Assembly: GCF_038562635.1 (NCBI RefSeq)
Contig: NZ_JBCFBO010000003.1
Coordinates: 124,001-188,000 of the forward strand
Direction of reading: 5' to 3'
Length of the DNA: 64,000 bases
Source: Methanobacterium sp.
GTDB lineage: Archaea; Methanobacteriota; Methanobacteria; Methanobacteriales; Methanobacteriaceae
In this document: positions 1 to 7,758 of the stretch, one piece after another
How positions within the stretch are numbered: position 1 is the first letter of the stretch
How the letters are laid out: every line of letters starts with the position of its first letter
The notes under the pieces: generated by a model
What the model saw: the letters and a program-made list of their open reading frames with translations, nothing else
What the model was told of the DNA's origin: nothing
The model's database searches: none
Translations under genes and position numbers: made by a program

Positions 1-296
1 TACAAAATTTCTAATATTGCAGGTGTTTGATAGTGTTCTACAAATGGATCATCTTCAGGTCTTACTGTATCAGTTAAACTGGTTAATGTATTGTAGTGGG
101 TGTTGATTGAATCAATATGAAGATTAATTACTGCTTCACTTTGTCCATCAATGGCCTCCATTTTGTTTGCTACATCAACATACGCCTTTGTATGTTCCAT
201 TTTAAATTCATGTCCTCTATATTTTTTCACAGTATTTACATCTGCTTTCTGAGCCGCAATGGCTTCATTTATCATTTTTTCATATAGTTCTGACAT
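1..296 (-). CDS. Hypothetical protein, 3' end cut off by the window edge
   Basis: The reading frame starts at an ATG at 294-296 and stays open for 98 codons to the left edge, so the C-terminus is missing. The visible protein begins MSELYEKMINEAIAAQ and is rich in charged residues and histidines, with no membrane segment or signal peptide. It looks soluble and probably helical. I do not recognise a family. The upstream 240 bases hold no other gene. The start is the first ATG after a stretch with in-frame stops, and I see no strong ribosome binding site. Confidence 0.6.
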   Translation of the reverse strand, partial: MSELYEKMINEAIAAQKADVNTVKKYRGHEFKMEHTKAYVDVANKMEAIDGQSEAVINLHIDSINTHYNTLTSLTDTVRPEDDPFVEHYQTPAILEIL

Positions 297-539
297 AATA
301 ACACCAGTTTATTTATTAACCTTAATAACTGATATATTTTTTTAAAATGCTACTAAATTTCAATCAAATATTAATAATATTTGTTATCTATTTTTTCAAA
401 ATTTAGTTGATTATTTTCAGACATCCTTTTTTTCAAATTACAACACCGTGTGGCTAAAACTAGTCGAATTTAACGCTACAAAAATATAACCTATGCCCTA
501 TAAAAATATAAATTTAAAAATAAAAAAATAAAATTTCAC

Positions 540-1930
540 TCATTTCCTGGCCAGGGATGCAAAAACAGCTATTAAACTCAGCACCACAGAAATTGTGAAG
601 GTTATTTTAATACTCATTAAGAGTTCATGATAATTCTGCAGGCTAAACTGGACTGCACCAATGTAGACTGCAAATATTACTAAAATCAAACCCATACCAA
701 AGGTTTGGCCTAAAATTCTCATTGTACTTAATATTGCAGAAGATACGCCCATATATTTCTTTTCAACAGACCCCATGATGGAGTTTGCATTGGGGGCTGA
801 AAATATTCCAATTCCATCCCCATAATCGCCAAAGCCAGTATTATAATATATAAACTGGTTTCAGCTGTTATCAGTGCAAGGATTAATAGCCCAATGGTTA
901 TTATTCCCATTCCCAGTGAAGCTAATTTTCCAGGGTCAAATTTATCAGAAAGCCTCCCTGCAGCTGGAGATAAAACTACCATAAAAATTGTTTGAACTAC
1001 AAGAATCAGTCCAGCTGCTCTGGGATCAAACCCTTTTATGAACTGTAAGTACAAACTCAGCAGAAAACTCACTGCAAATGTACTTATATAACTTATAAAG
1101 GTTGCAAGGTTAGAGAATGCGAACTTCTTATTTTTAAAGAACAGTTCACCTAAAACAGGATTTTTAACCTTTAATTCCCACATGATGAAGATTATAAAGC
1201 TTATACTCCCTAAAATAACCATTATTATTCCGAGAGCACCCATAATAGTTGAAAATCCTATTAAAACCAGTGCCAGCATGATGATATAAATTAATGTTCC
1301 CCATCGGTCCAGCTTTTCACCTTTGCATTCCACCCATTCGTTCCCTTCATTTTCAAGAGCATAAGTACCATTACAAGCAAGCAGAGAGGTACTATTAAAT
1401 AAAATATGCTTCTCCAGCCCAGATATTGTGTTAAAAAGCCCCCTAAGACAGGTCCCATGACCAATCCTTCATATCCTACAGTGAGGTTTATCCCTATGCT
1501 CTACCCCTCTCTTGTGGAGGAAATACTGATGTTATCATGGCAAGCCATGTTACCATTATCATTGCGCTGCTGATACCCTGGAAAGCTCAGGTTACAATTA
1601 AAAATTCAGCTGAGGGAGGTACTGCCGCCAGAAATGTGGAGACGGTTAAAATGGGGATACCATATGTAAAAATCTTTTTCATCCCATAAACATCGGCAAT
1701 TTTACCAAAAGGGACTGCAAACATGGCACCTGTTAAAATATATGCTGTTGAAATCCAGCTTAAAAGAATATCATTGACTGCCAGTTCGTTTGCAATGGTA
1801 GGGAGTGCGATGATCAGGGAAGTGCCCATAAATGGGGTTAAAAATGAGGCTAAAGTAGCAATCAGCAAAACCATTGTTTTATTTACTTTTTTGCGTCAGA
1901 TATTTGTGTTTCCATTTTTGCCAGCCCCAT
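540..1930 (-). pseudogene. Decayed MFS multidrug exporter (DHA2 type)
   Basis: Three open fragments in different frames line up as one major facilitator exporter of the 14-helix DHA2 type. The N-terminal part (to about 1587) has helices 1-3 with the motif GKIADVYGMKK. The middle part (728-1333) ends with a second GRLSDKFDPGK loop. The C-terminal part (540-776) carries SSAILSTMRILGQTFG. I count at least four frameshifts, each a single missing base: an A-run near 1887, a site near 1497 (restoring RGRALGINLTVGYEG), a site near 1346 (restoring KGNEWVEC) and a site near 820 (restoring GIGIFSAPNANS). There is also a TGA in place of the arginine codon of the conserved RAFQG motif near 1590. The likely original start is the ATG at 1930 or 1915. 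This gene cannot make a full transporter. Two intact relatives lie at 57318-58700 and 62868-64000. Confidence 0.9.
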
Positions 1931-1987
1931 TATTATAATTTATATGTTTTTAAAATCTTCAGAGTCTAAAATAATTTAAAAAAAAAG

Positions 1988-2338
1988 TTAATGGTGTTGA
2001 ATTAACGCTATTCGAACTCCATTTGGATCTTCCATGAATGCAAGGGTTCCAACTGTTATCGGCATGGGTTCCATTGTGATCCTGGCGCCTTTTGATTTGA
2101 GTTCTTTTACCGTGGCTTTTATGTCTTCAACATCCATACCCATTGAAAACAGTCCCGGTTCATCTGTGGGATTTTTAATGAGTTCTACCATGGTTTCCCC
2201 TTCACCTTTAAGCAGTGAAATTGTTCCTGCCGGTCCGAGATCGTACTGGCTGTCTATTTCAAATCCCATAACTTCTCTGTAGAATTTAATAGACTCATCC
2301 ATATCCTTAACTATCAATGTAGTGTATTTGATTTTCAT
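1988..2338 (-). CDS. VOC-superfamily (glyoxalase/bleomycin-resistance fold) protein
   Basis: This 116-residue protein has the single-module vicinal oxygen chelate pattern: an N-terminal MKIKYTTLIVKDMDESIKFY strand-helix, a central strand with TMVELI, and the C-terminal FMEDPNGVRIALIQ signature. Members bind a divalent metal between two such modules, so a dimer is expected. Substrates vary (methylglyoxal adducts, antibiotics, dioxygenase substrates) and cannot be told from the sequence. A GGTGAG ribosome site lies 5 bases before the ATG. It is divergent from a frameshifted TrmB-type regulator gene and lies next to a decayed drug exporter, which suggests the three once formed a resistance or detoxification locus. 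Confidence 0.85.
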   Translation of the reverse strand: MKIKYTTLIVKDMDESIKFYREVMGFEIDSQYDLGPAGTISLLKGEGETMVELIKNPTDEPGLFSMGMDVEDIKATVKELKSKGARITMEPMPITVGTLAFMEDPNGVRIALIQHH

Positions 2339-2383
2339 ATTCTCTCACCATCCACTATTCCATTTCCAATCTTTTATAAAATG

Positions 2384-2394
2384 TAAGCGGCTTA
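2384..2394. promoter_or_regulatory. Candidate operator palindrome between divergent VOC and TrmB-type genes
   Basis: TAAGC-G-GCTTA is a perfect inverted repeat in the 97-base divergent intergenic region. It overlaps an AT-rich TATA-like stretch (CTTATAAATA, 2391-2400) that sits about 36 bases before the regulator start. Position and symmetry fit an autoregulatory operator for the TrmB-type regulator. The palindrome is short, so chance cannot be excluded. Confidence 0.3.
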
Positions 2395-2435
2395 TAAATA
2401 TAGTGTAACTTTAACAGGTGAAAAGGTGACAAAGT

Positions 2436-3226
2436 ATGATGTTTGATGAGAAGATGTTGTCTTCACTGCAGAAACTGGGTTTAACAAATTACGGCGCAAA
2501 GACTTACATCGTTATAACCAATTTCGGGCCAATTGACGCTTCAAGTATTGCCAAAGAGACAAATATACCAAGGACAAAAATTTATGATGTTTTACATAAG
2601 TTAAAAGAGGAAAAATGGGTAAATGTAGATCATGGAAGACCCATGTTATTTACTGCCCGAGATCCGCGAAACATAATTGATGAACGCAGATCCACTCTTT
2701 TACAGAAATAGATACACTACTGGGCGAAATATCCCTAATGTATGACCAGCAGATTAAAAAGGAAATGCCTAAGGTATGGTTGATCCACGGCAAGGATAAT
2801 ATCACAGCCAAATCACTGGATATGGTATCAAAAGCCAAAAAAAGTGTTATGATAACTGGTGATTTATATTTTCCTGAAGAAGTTGAAGCTCTAAAATCCA
2901 TCATTCCCAAAGCCAAAAGAAATAGTATCAGCTTTCGAATTATTGCTGGCGATGTTATAAAAACCAGTGAAGGCGAAATTGACCTTGTAAAAGCATTTGA
3001 TGAAGTCCAGCCAGACATGATAATTTCAGGGAAGCCACCTATCAAGTACGTAGTGGTGGATGAAAAAGAACTGCTGATCATGTTTCCAAAAATTAATGAA
3101 GAAATTTTAGATCTTAACAAAGTAGTTGCTTTGTGGATCCTTAGCCCTGCAGTAGCGTCTTCTATGACAGATATGTTCAATATGAGGTGGAATACATACG
3201 TGAAAATGCAAACAAGTGGTAATTAA
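2436..3226 (+). pseudogene. TrmB-family transcriptional regulator, frameshifted
   Basis: The first frame (2436-2711) encodes a winged-helix domain of TrmB type (LQKLGLTNYGAKTYIVITN, then IPRTKIYDVLHKLKEEKWV). The second frame (open from about 2700, first ATG 2738, to 3226) encodes the effector/dimer domain with PKVWLIHGKDNI and a PLD-like IKYVVVDEKE segment. The join is at a four-T run (2698-2701). One extra T would restore STLFTEIDTLLGEISLMYDQQ and give a protein of about 263 residues, the usual length of this family. The gene is divergent from a VOC protein and close to a decayed exporter, so it may have been their regulator. The break could be a real mutation or a base-call error in the T run; the decay next door favours a real one. 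Confidence 0.8.
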
Positions 3227-3393
3227 TGAAATTAAAATTATAATACTGTATTTTATATTATATTAAAATTTTATACAACCATTTAACTGATTGAGTAACT
3301 TTTGTTATCCTATTTTAAAGTTAAGCAACGTTCAATGTCATAAACTAAAAGCTAAATAATAGAAGGCATTATATAAAAAAACTGGGGATTTAA

Positions 3394-3561
3394 ATGGTAA
3401 ATCTAATAATTAATATAATATATGTGCTGATAGGAGTAGCTGTAATAGTCTTTTTAGATTTTAAATATTTCAAGTATGACTTTTGGAAACGATTAACAGC
3501 AAATATAATAATTGTTTTAGTATTTGCTGCTTTCTACTATTTGTTTCTAGTTAATTTATAA
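3394..3561 (+). CDS. Small two-helix membrane protein (55 aa)
   Basis: An open frame of 55 codons starts at ATG 3394 with GGGGAT five bases before it. The protein starts MVNLIINIIYVLIGVAVIV. It has one hydrophobic helix at about residues 3-20, a short basic/aromatic loop (DFKYFKYDFWKR) and a second helix at about residues 36-54. The strong ribosome site, the clean hairpin topology and the compact fit between neighbours support a real gene. Function is unknown. It lies 50 bases upstream of the HXXEE-type membrane protein gene on the same strand, so the two may be co-transcribed. Confidence 0.6.
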   Translation: MVNLIINIIYVLIGVAVIVFLDFKYFKYDFWKRLTANIIIVLVFAAFYYLFLVNL

Positions 3562-3610
3562 AAAAATGGACACCTTTGAGAATAAATAATTAATTCCAGG
3601 AGTATTTACA

Positions 3611-4189
3611 ATGATCAACTGGCTTTATACTAATTGGGCAAAATTAAGTCTTTTTCTTGCAGTTATAGCTGCTGTACCTATTTACATCTTTATAAAACCT
3701 GAAAATTTCCTCCTATTTCTAATCTGGCTGCAGCTCCCCATTTATTTACTGCACCAGTTTGAGGAACATAACTGGAACGGTTTTAAAAATTATGTTAACA
3801 GGAATGTGTTCAAGGTTAAAGAAGGTGATTTTCCTTTAAATGATAAAATTATATTCTGGGTCAATATCCCCATTATATGGATTCTAATACCTATTTCCTC
3901 AGGCTTATCATTTGCAAATATAATGTTCGGTTTATGGATCCCTTATTTTGCAGTATTTAACAGTTTAAGCCATGTGATTATTTCAGTAAGGAACAGGGAA
4001 TATAATCCAGGGTTACTTATAAGTTTAATACTCGGAATTCCAGTAGGAATCTATGCATTAATCATATTCTATTCTTACATCCATGTTCCGGCGTTAATTT
4101 CAGCCATATCAATCTTTTTTGCAGTATTACTGCATATACTTGTATTTAGCATTATAAGAAGGAACTATAAAAAACAGGACAATAGATAG
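3611..4189 (+). CDS. HXXEE domain-containing integral membrane protein
   Basis: The 192-residue protein has about five membrane helices and the features of the HXXEE family: HQFEEH at about residues 48-53, and a second conserved SHVIISVRNREYNPGL segment in a later helix. The histidines and glutamates are thought to form a metal or catalytic site, but no activity is established for the family. An AGGAG site lies 9 bases before the ATG. It follows a 55-residue membrane protein on the same strand. Confidence 0.8.
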   Translation: MINWLYTNWAKLSLFLAVIAAVPIYIFIKPENFLLFLIWLQLPIYLLHQFEEHNWNGFKNYVNRNVFKVKEGDFPLNDKIIFWVNIPIIWILIPISSGLSFANIMFGLWIPYFAVFNSLSHVIISVRNREYNPGLLISLILGIPVGIYALIIFYSYIHVPALISAISIFFAVLLHILVFSIIRRNYKKQDNR

Positions 4190-4248
4190 TAATTTACTTC
4201 TTAACTATAATTACGATAGATGGATTTTATTAAGATCTAAAAAGAAGC

Positions 4249-4662
4249 TTATTTGAGGTATTTTATCAAAATTAATATATTTTTTCCATCTTTATAAGTA
4301 TAATCCATCCTATCCATGTATTTTTTAATGAAATAAATCCCCAAACCGCCAGGGTCCCGTTTTAAAGGTGAAACTTTTAAGTCAGGTTCGCAAACATCTT
4401 TTTGATTAAACGGCTTGCCCGGGTCCTCAATTATAATATGAATTTCATTATCCATTTTTTGACATTTAATACTGATTTTATCATTTACTTCAAGACTTCC
4501 ATGTTTTATTATATTTGCCACAGCTTCTTCAACTGCCAGTTGAACCTGAAATTGCCCATAGTCCCCTAAACCAAATTTAATCATAGAATTAGCTATGAAT
4601 TTTGATAAAATGGGAATTTTTTCCAGTTTAGCACTTATCTTCAGAGCAGTACATTGAATCAC
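4249..4662 (-). CDS. RsbW/SpoIIAB-like serine protein kinase (HATPase_c_2)
   Basis: This 137-residue protein has the GHKL ATP-binding fold of anti-sigma kinases: N box EEAVANIIKHG, G1 box EDPGKPF and G2 box PGGLGIYFIKKYMDRMDY. In bacteria such kinases bind and phosphorylate a STAS antagonist and release or capture a sigma factor. Archaea have no sigma factors, so the output partner here must be something else. The start is a GTG at 4660-4662, directly after the TAA of the upstream phosphatase gene (4663-4665), so translation is probably coupled. A STAS protein is encoded 1.5 kb upstream on the same strand, completing a partner-switching set. Confidence 0.88.
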   Translation of the reverse strand: MIQCTALKISAKLEKIPILSKFIANSMIKFGLGDYGQFQVQLAVEEAVANIIKHGSLEVNDKISIKCQKMDNEIHIIIEDPGKPFNQKDVCEPDLKVSPLKRDPGGLGIYFIKKYMDRMDYTYKDGKNILILIKYLK

Positions 4663-6024
4663 TTAATTCACCTTTATAACCATTAATGTGATGTCGTCGA
4701 ATTGAGATTGATTCTGGCTGAAGGATATTACCTCTTCCTTTATTTTATTAACTATACCCTCTGCACTTAAGTTATAATACGATTTAATTAGCTTATAAAG
4801 CCTTTTTTGGCCAAAAAATTCTTCTTTATCGTTTATCGCCTCAGTAACTCCGTCAGTATAAAAGACAATGACGTCGCCACTTTCCAGATCTATTTGTTTT
4901 TCTTCCAGATCTATCGTGTCTATAGCACCTAAAGCTATCCCTTTAGCATTTAAACATTCCATTGTCCCTGTTTTTCTTATAAAAAGCACTGGATTATTGT
5001 GTCCCGCATTTACATATTCCATGGTTTTATTTTTAAGGTCAAGTATGGCATAAAAAAGGGTAACAAACATTCCAGTATCAGAATCTTCAGCTATAAGTTT
5101 ATTAGCATCTTTAATGACTTCTGCAGCATTGCTGTTCCCCATTGCCTTTGCCCTTAAAATTGTTCTGGAAACCGCCATAAAAAGTGCTGCCGGAACGCTT
5201 TTACCAGAAACGTCAGCAATTGTAACTCCTATTTTATCCTTGGAAATTGGAATAAAATCATAGAAATCACCACCCACTTCCTTTGCAGGCAAATTTATGG
5301 CAAAAATATCATAACCGTCTAAATTTGGCATTTCCTGGGGCAAAAAGCTTTTCTGGATCTCATGAGCTATTTCAAGCTCATATTTCTTTCTTTGAAGTTC
5401 GTCAAAGTATTCATCCCTTTCTTTAGTTGTTTTTCTTTCTTTAGAGAGATTGGTAATGAAATAAGCAAATATAAGCATTCCCAGAGCATTAGAAACTATC
5501 ATAGGCATACTTAATTCCTGCGCAATTACAAATGCTTCAGGATATGGTTTTGCAAGTAAAAGAACAAGAATCATGTGAAATGCTTCCATGGAAGCTGCAA
5601 ACAATACGGCACCTATAATTCCAATGAATTTACGCTTGTTCAGAATGTATATAATGCCTGCAAAAAGCCCTGCAAGTACTGTAGATAAAGAACAGGGAAA
5701 TGTAGTGATTCCTCCCAAGAAGAAATATCTGTAAAGACCCCCAATAAGTCCTGCACCGAGACCAGCCACAGGGCCTCCAACAAGCCCTGCTATCATGGGT
5801 CCTAAGTCCCTAACGTTCCCCATTGCCCCATTAATAGTTATTCCAGAATACGTTCCGAAAATAGACAGCGCACCAAAAACAAGAATGATAAATACCATGT
5901 TTTTAATGGTAAATTTCCTGTCCAGGACTTCATGAAACATTTTAGTTCTGGTTATCAGATATGCAATTACTAAAATTACACATATCTTTTCTGCTAAATC
6001 TAATAAGAGTTCTATTGTGATCAT
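4663..6024 (-). CDS. Membrane sensor phosphatase: LytS-type 5TM domain fused to SpoIIE/PP2C
   Basis: The 453-residue protein has an N-terminal membrane domain of LytS 5TM type (about residues 1-195) with NVRDLGPMIAGLVGGPVAG and a GGLYRYFLGG-like motif. A short coiled linker follows (about 195-222), then a SpoIIE phosphatase domain (about 223-453). Metal-binding motifs are visible: GGDFYDF, IADVSGKSVPAA, FYTDGVTEA and FDDITLMV. RsbU/SpoIIE phosphatases dephosphorylate a STAS antagonist, and here the membrane part would sense the input. It is followed without a gap by its likely opposing kinase. I see no strong ribosome site before the ATG. Confidence 0.9.
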   Translation of the reverse strand: MITIELLLDLAEKICVILVIAYLITRTKMFHEVLDRKFTIKNMVFIILVFGALSIFGTYSGITINGAMGNVRDLGPMIAGLVGGPVAGLGAGLIGGLYRYFFLGGITTFPCSLSTVLAGLFAGIIYILNKRKFIGIIGAVLFAASMEAFHMILVLLLAKPYPEAFVIAQELSMPMIVSNALGMLIFAYFITNLSKERKTTKERDEYFDELQRKKYELEIAHEIQKSFLPQEMPNLDGYDIFAINLPAKEVGGDFYDFIPISKDKIGVTIADVSGKSVPAALFMAVSRTILRAKAMGNSNAAEVIKDANKLIAEDSDTGMFVTLFYAILDLKNKTMEYVNAGHNNPVLFIRKTGTMECLNAKGIALGAIDTIDLEEKQIDLESGDVIVFYTDGVTEAINDKEEFFGQKRLYKLIKSYYNLSAEGIVNKIKEEVISFSQNQSQFDDITLMVIKVN

Positions 6025-6190
6025 TTTCTTAATTTTTTAATTATGCATTTTTCATAATTTATAAGTCTAATCAAACTTTTTTTTCATCTCAAAGCTTAAA
6101 TTATTAACTTAAACACGTATTTAAGCTATTTAATATCCATATATCACGGTTATAAATATAAATGTTTTGAATTAAAGCCCATATTATTAT

Positions 6191-6529
6191 TTAAACTTCA
6201 AATGACTTTAAGGCTTCCTCTTCACTTTCATAGATTTCAAAAATCTGCTTAAATCCAGATATTTCAAAAATTTCCATTACATAGGGATGGATGTTGGAAA
6301 GTACCATTTTGCCACCTGATTTTTTAAGCTGTTTTAAAGAAGAAAGTACTACCCTCAGTCCGGAACTGCTGATGTAGTCCACACCTCCAAAATTTAACAG
6401 TAAACAGGTGCAGCCACTACGAATAACCCTATTTACGCATTTTTCAAGTTCAATAGAGTGATATGCATCTAATTTACCATCTAAAGATAATTTACATATG
6501 TTATCATCTATCTTTTCGGTTATTTTCAT
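6191..6529 (-). CDS. STAS-domain anti-sigma-factor antagonist-like protein
   Basis: The 112-residue single-domain STAS protein has the fold's central motif DYISSSGLRVVLSSL. One of the serines in that motif is the expected phosphorylation site, as in SpoIIAA/RsbV. I chose the ATG at 6529 because GGGGGT lies 4-5 bases before it; a TTG at 6541 would add four residues. The start is 17 bases after the fdhB stop, so it is probably read from the fdhAB transcript. The phosphatase and kinase that should act on it follow after about 166 bases. Its binding target in an archaeon is unknown. Confidence 0.88.
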   Translation of the reverse strand: MKITEKIDDNICKLSLDGKLDAYHSIELEKCVNRVIRSGCTCLLLNFGGVDYISSSGLRVVLSSLKQLKKSGGKMVLSNIHPYVMEIFEISGFKQIFEIYESEEEALKSFEV

Positions 6530-6546
6530 ATTTACCCCCAAATCTC

Positions 6547-7737
6547 TTAGTCTCTTTTTATTAAAAAGTACGAAAATGGCGGAAGTTCATCATCTATTCC
6601 TGGAGTATAATCAAACATTTCTCTTAACTTACCGTTAATTTCATGACTTATTTTAGATAAAGGGATATCTGCAGGGCATACGTCTTCACACTGCCCACAG
6701 TTTATACATGAATCTGCCATGTGCATAAGTCTTTCCATGTGAAATAAAGGTTTAGGAGGGACTTCTGTATTATTCACCCATTCTGGAATTTCAGATTTTA
6801 AGCTGCAGTCGCTGCAGTAACATATAGGACATGAGTCTTTACATGCAAAACATTTAATGCACCTAGAAAGATCATCTTCATATTTAAAGAGAACAGCTAA
6901 AAATTCACCCTCCGAGTGGCTGAACATTTTCTCCTGCCACTTTTTAGCTTGATTTACCATTATCCTATCAATTTTTTCCCTTACTTCAATACCATCTGCT
7001 GGCGCCTTCTCCAGGTTTAATATGCCTTTATTTAAAGCTTCATCCAATATTCTGGCACCTGTATCAGTTAGCACTTCAATAAAACTATTTTTTTTGCTGC
7101 TGTCAATTACTCCCCAATTTCCAAATGCCATATCTGCAGTTCTAGGTATGTTGAATTCACACCTCCTGCAGTTTTCTCTCCTACCATTATCTTCTTCTTC
7201 CAGCTCATCTATACTGATTTCTTCCCTTAGGCCCCCCTCAATTTCGACTATAAATTTACCTTTACTTATTTCTTCATTAAGAACCGCGGCAGGGTCAATT
7301 TCATGGTTTTTTAACATTTTTATAGTGGGAACCGGGGGCAAAGTCCCCCCACAGTTAATTCCCAGCATGATAATATTTTTCCTGGCTATTCTACCTCTCT
7401 TTATTAATTCGGTGATGGCCATTGCATCGCAGGGTTTAGTTGTAACTGCAATTTTAATATCAAAAGCTCCTCCCAAATATTTTTCAAGTATGACCGCCAG
7501 GTTAAGGGTTCCACAGTGAAGAGCACCTGCAGATTCCATTACATCTTCAGGGTTATCTATTAAAACAGGGACAGCATCATAAATATCGGCACCGCTTTTA
7601 ACTGCAAGAACAGCGTCAACAATGCATTCTTCAAGTAAAAATTTGTATAATGCAGTTAAAGACCCTCCAGATTCCCCTTTCTCCGCTATCATGTGGTTTA
7701 CAGCATTTGAATAAAATTTATCTCCTATTTGAACCAT
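6547..7737 (-). CDS. fdhB: Formate dehydrogenase beta subunit (F420-reducing, FrhB/FdhB family)
   Basis: FdhB takes electrons from the formate-oxidising alpha subunit through iron-sulfur clusters to FAD and reduces coenzyme F420. The 396-residue protein has the FrhB-type flavin/F420 domain (for example CDAMAITELIKRGR and MLGINCGGTLPP) and cysteine clusters CRRCEF, CIKCFACKDSCPICYC and CINCGQCEDVCPADIP. The start is the ATG at 7737, preceded by AAGGTGA; an in-frame GTG at 7746 is part of that ribosome site. It is 12-21 bases downstream of fdhA. A STAS protein follows within 20 bases, which is unusual. No formate transporter gene (fdhC) is next to the pair. Confidence 0.93.
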   Translation of the reverse strand: MVQIGDKFYSNAVNHMIAEKGESGGSLTALYKFLLEECIVDAVLAVKSGADIYDAVPVLIDNPEDVMESAGALHCGTLNLAVILEKYLGGAFDIKIAVTTKPCDAMAITELIKRGRIARKNIIMLGINCGGTLPPVPTIKMLKNHEIDPAAVLNEEISKGKFIVEIEGGLREEISIDELEEEDNGRRENCRRCEFNIPRTADMAFGNWGVIDSSKKNSFIEVLTDTGARILDEALNKGILNLEKAPADGIEVREKIDRIMVNQAKKWQEKMFSHSEGEFLAVLFKYEDDLSRCIKCFACKDSCPICYCSDCSLKSEIPEWVNNTEVPPKPLFHMERLMHMADSCINCGQCEDVCPADIPLSKISHEINGKLREMFDYTPGIDDELPPFSYFLIKRD

Positions 7738-7758
7738 AAAATTCACCTTATTAAGTGT

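Noticed and set aside
7022..7519. 165-codon plus-strand frame inside fdhB
   Set aside because: It is the antisense shadow of fdhB, with a Ser/Leu/Ile-rich composition typical of shadows and no ribosome site.
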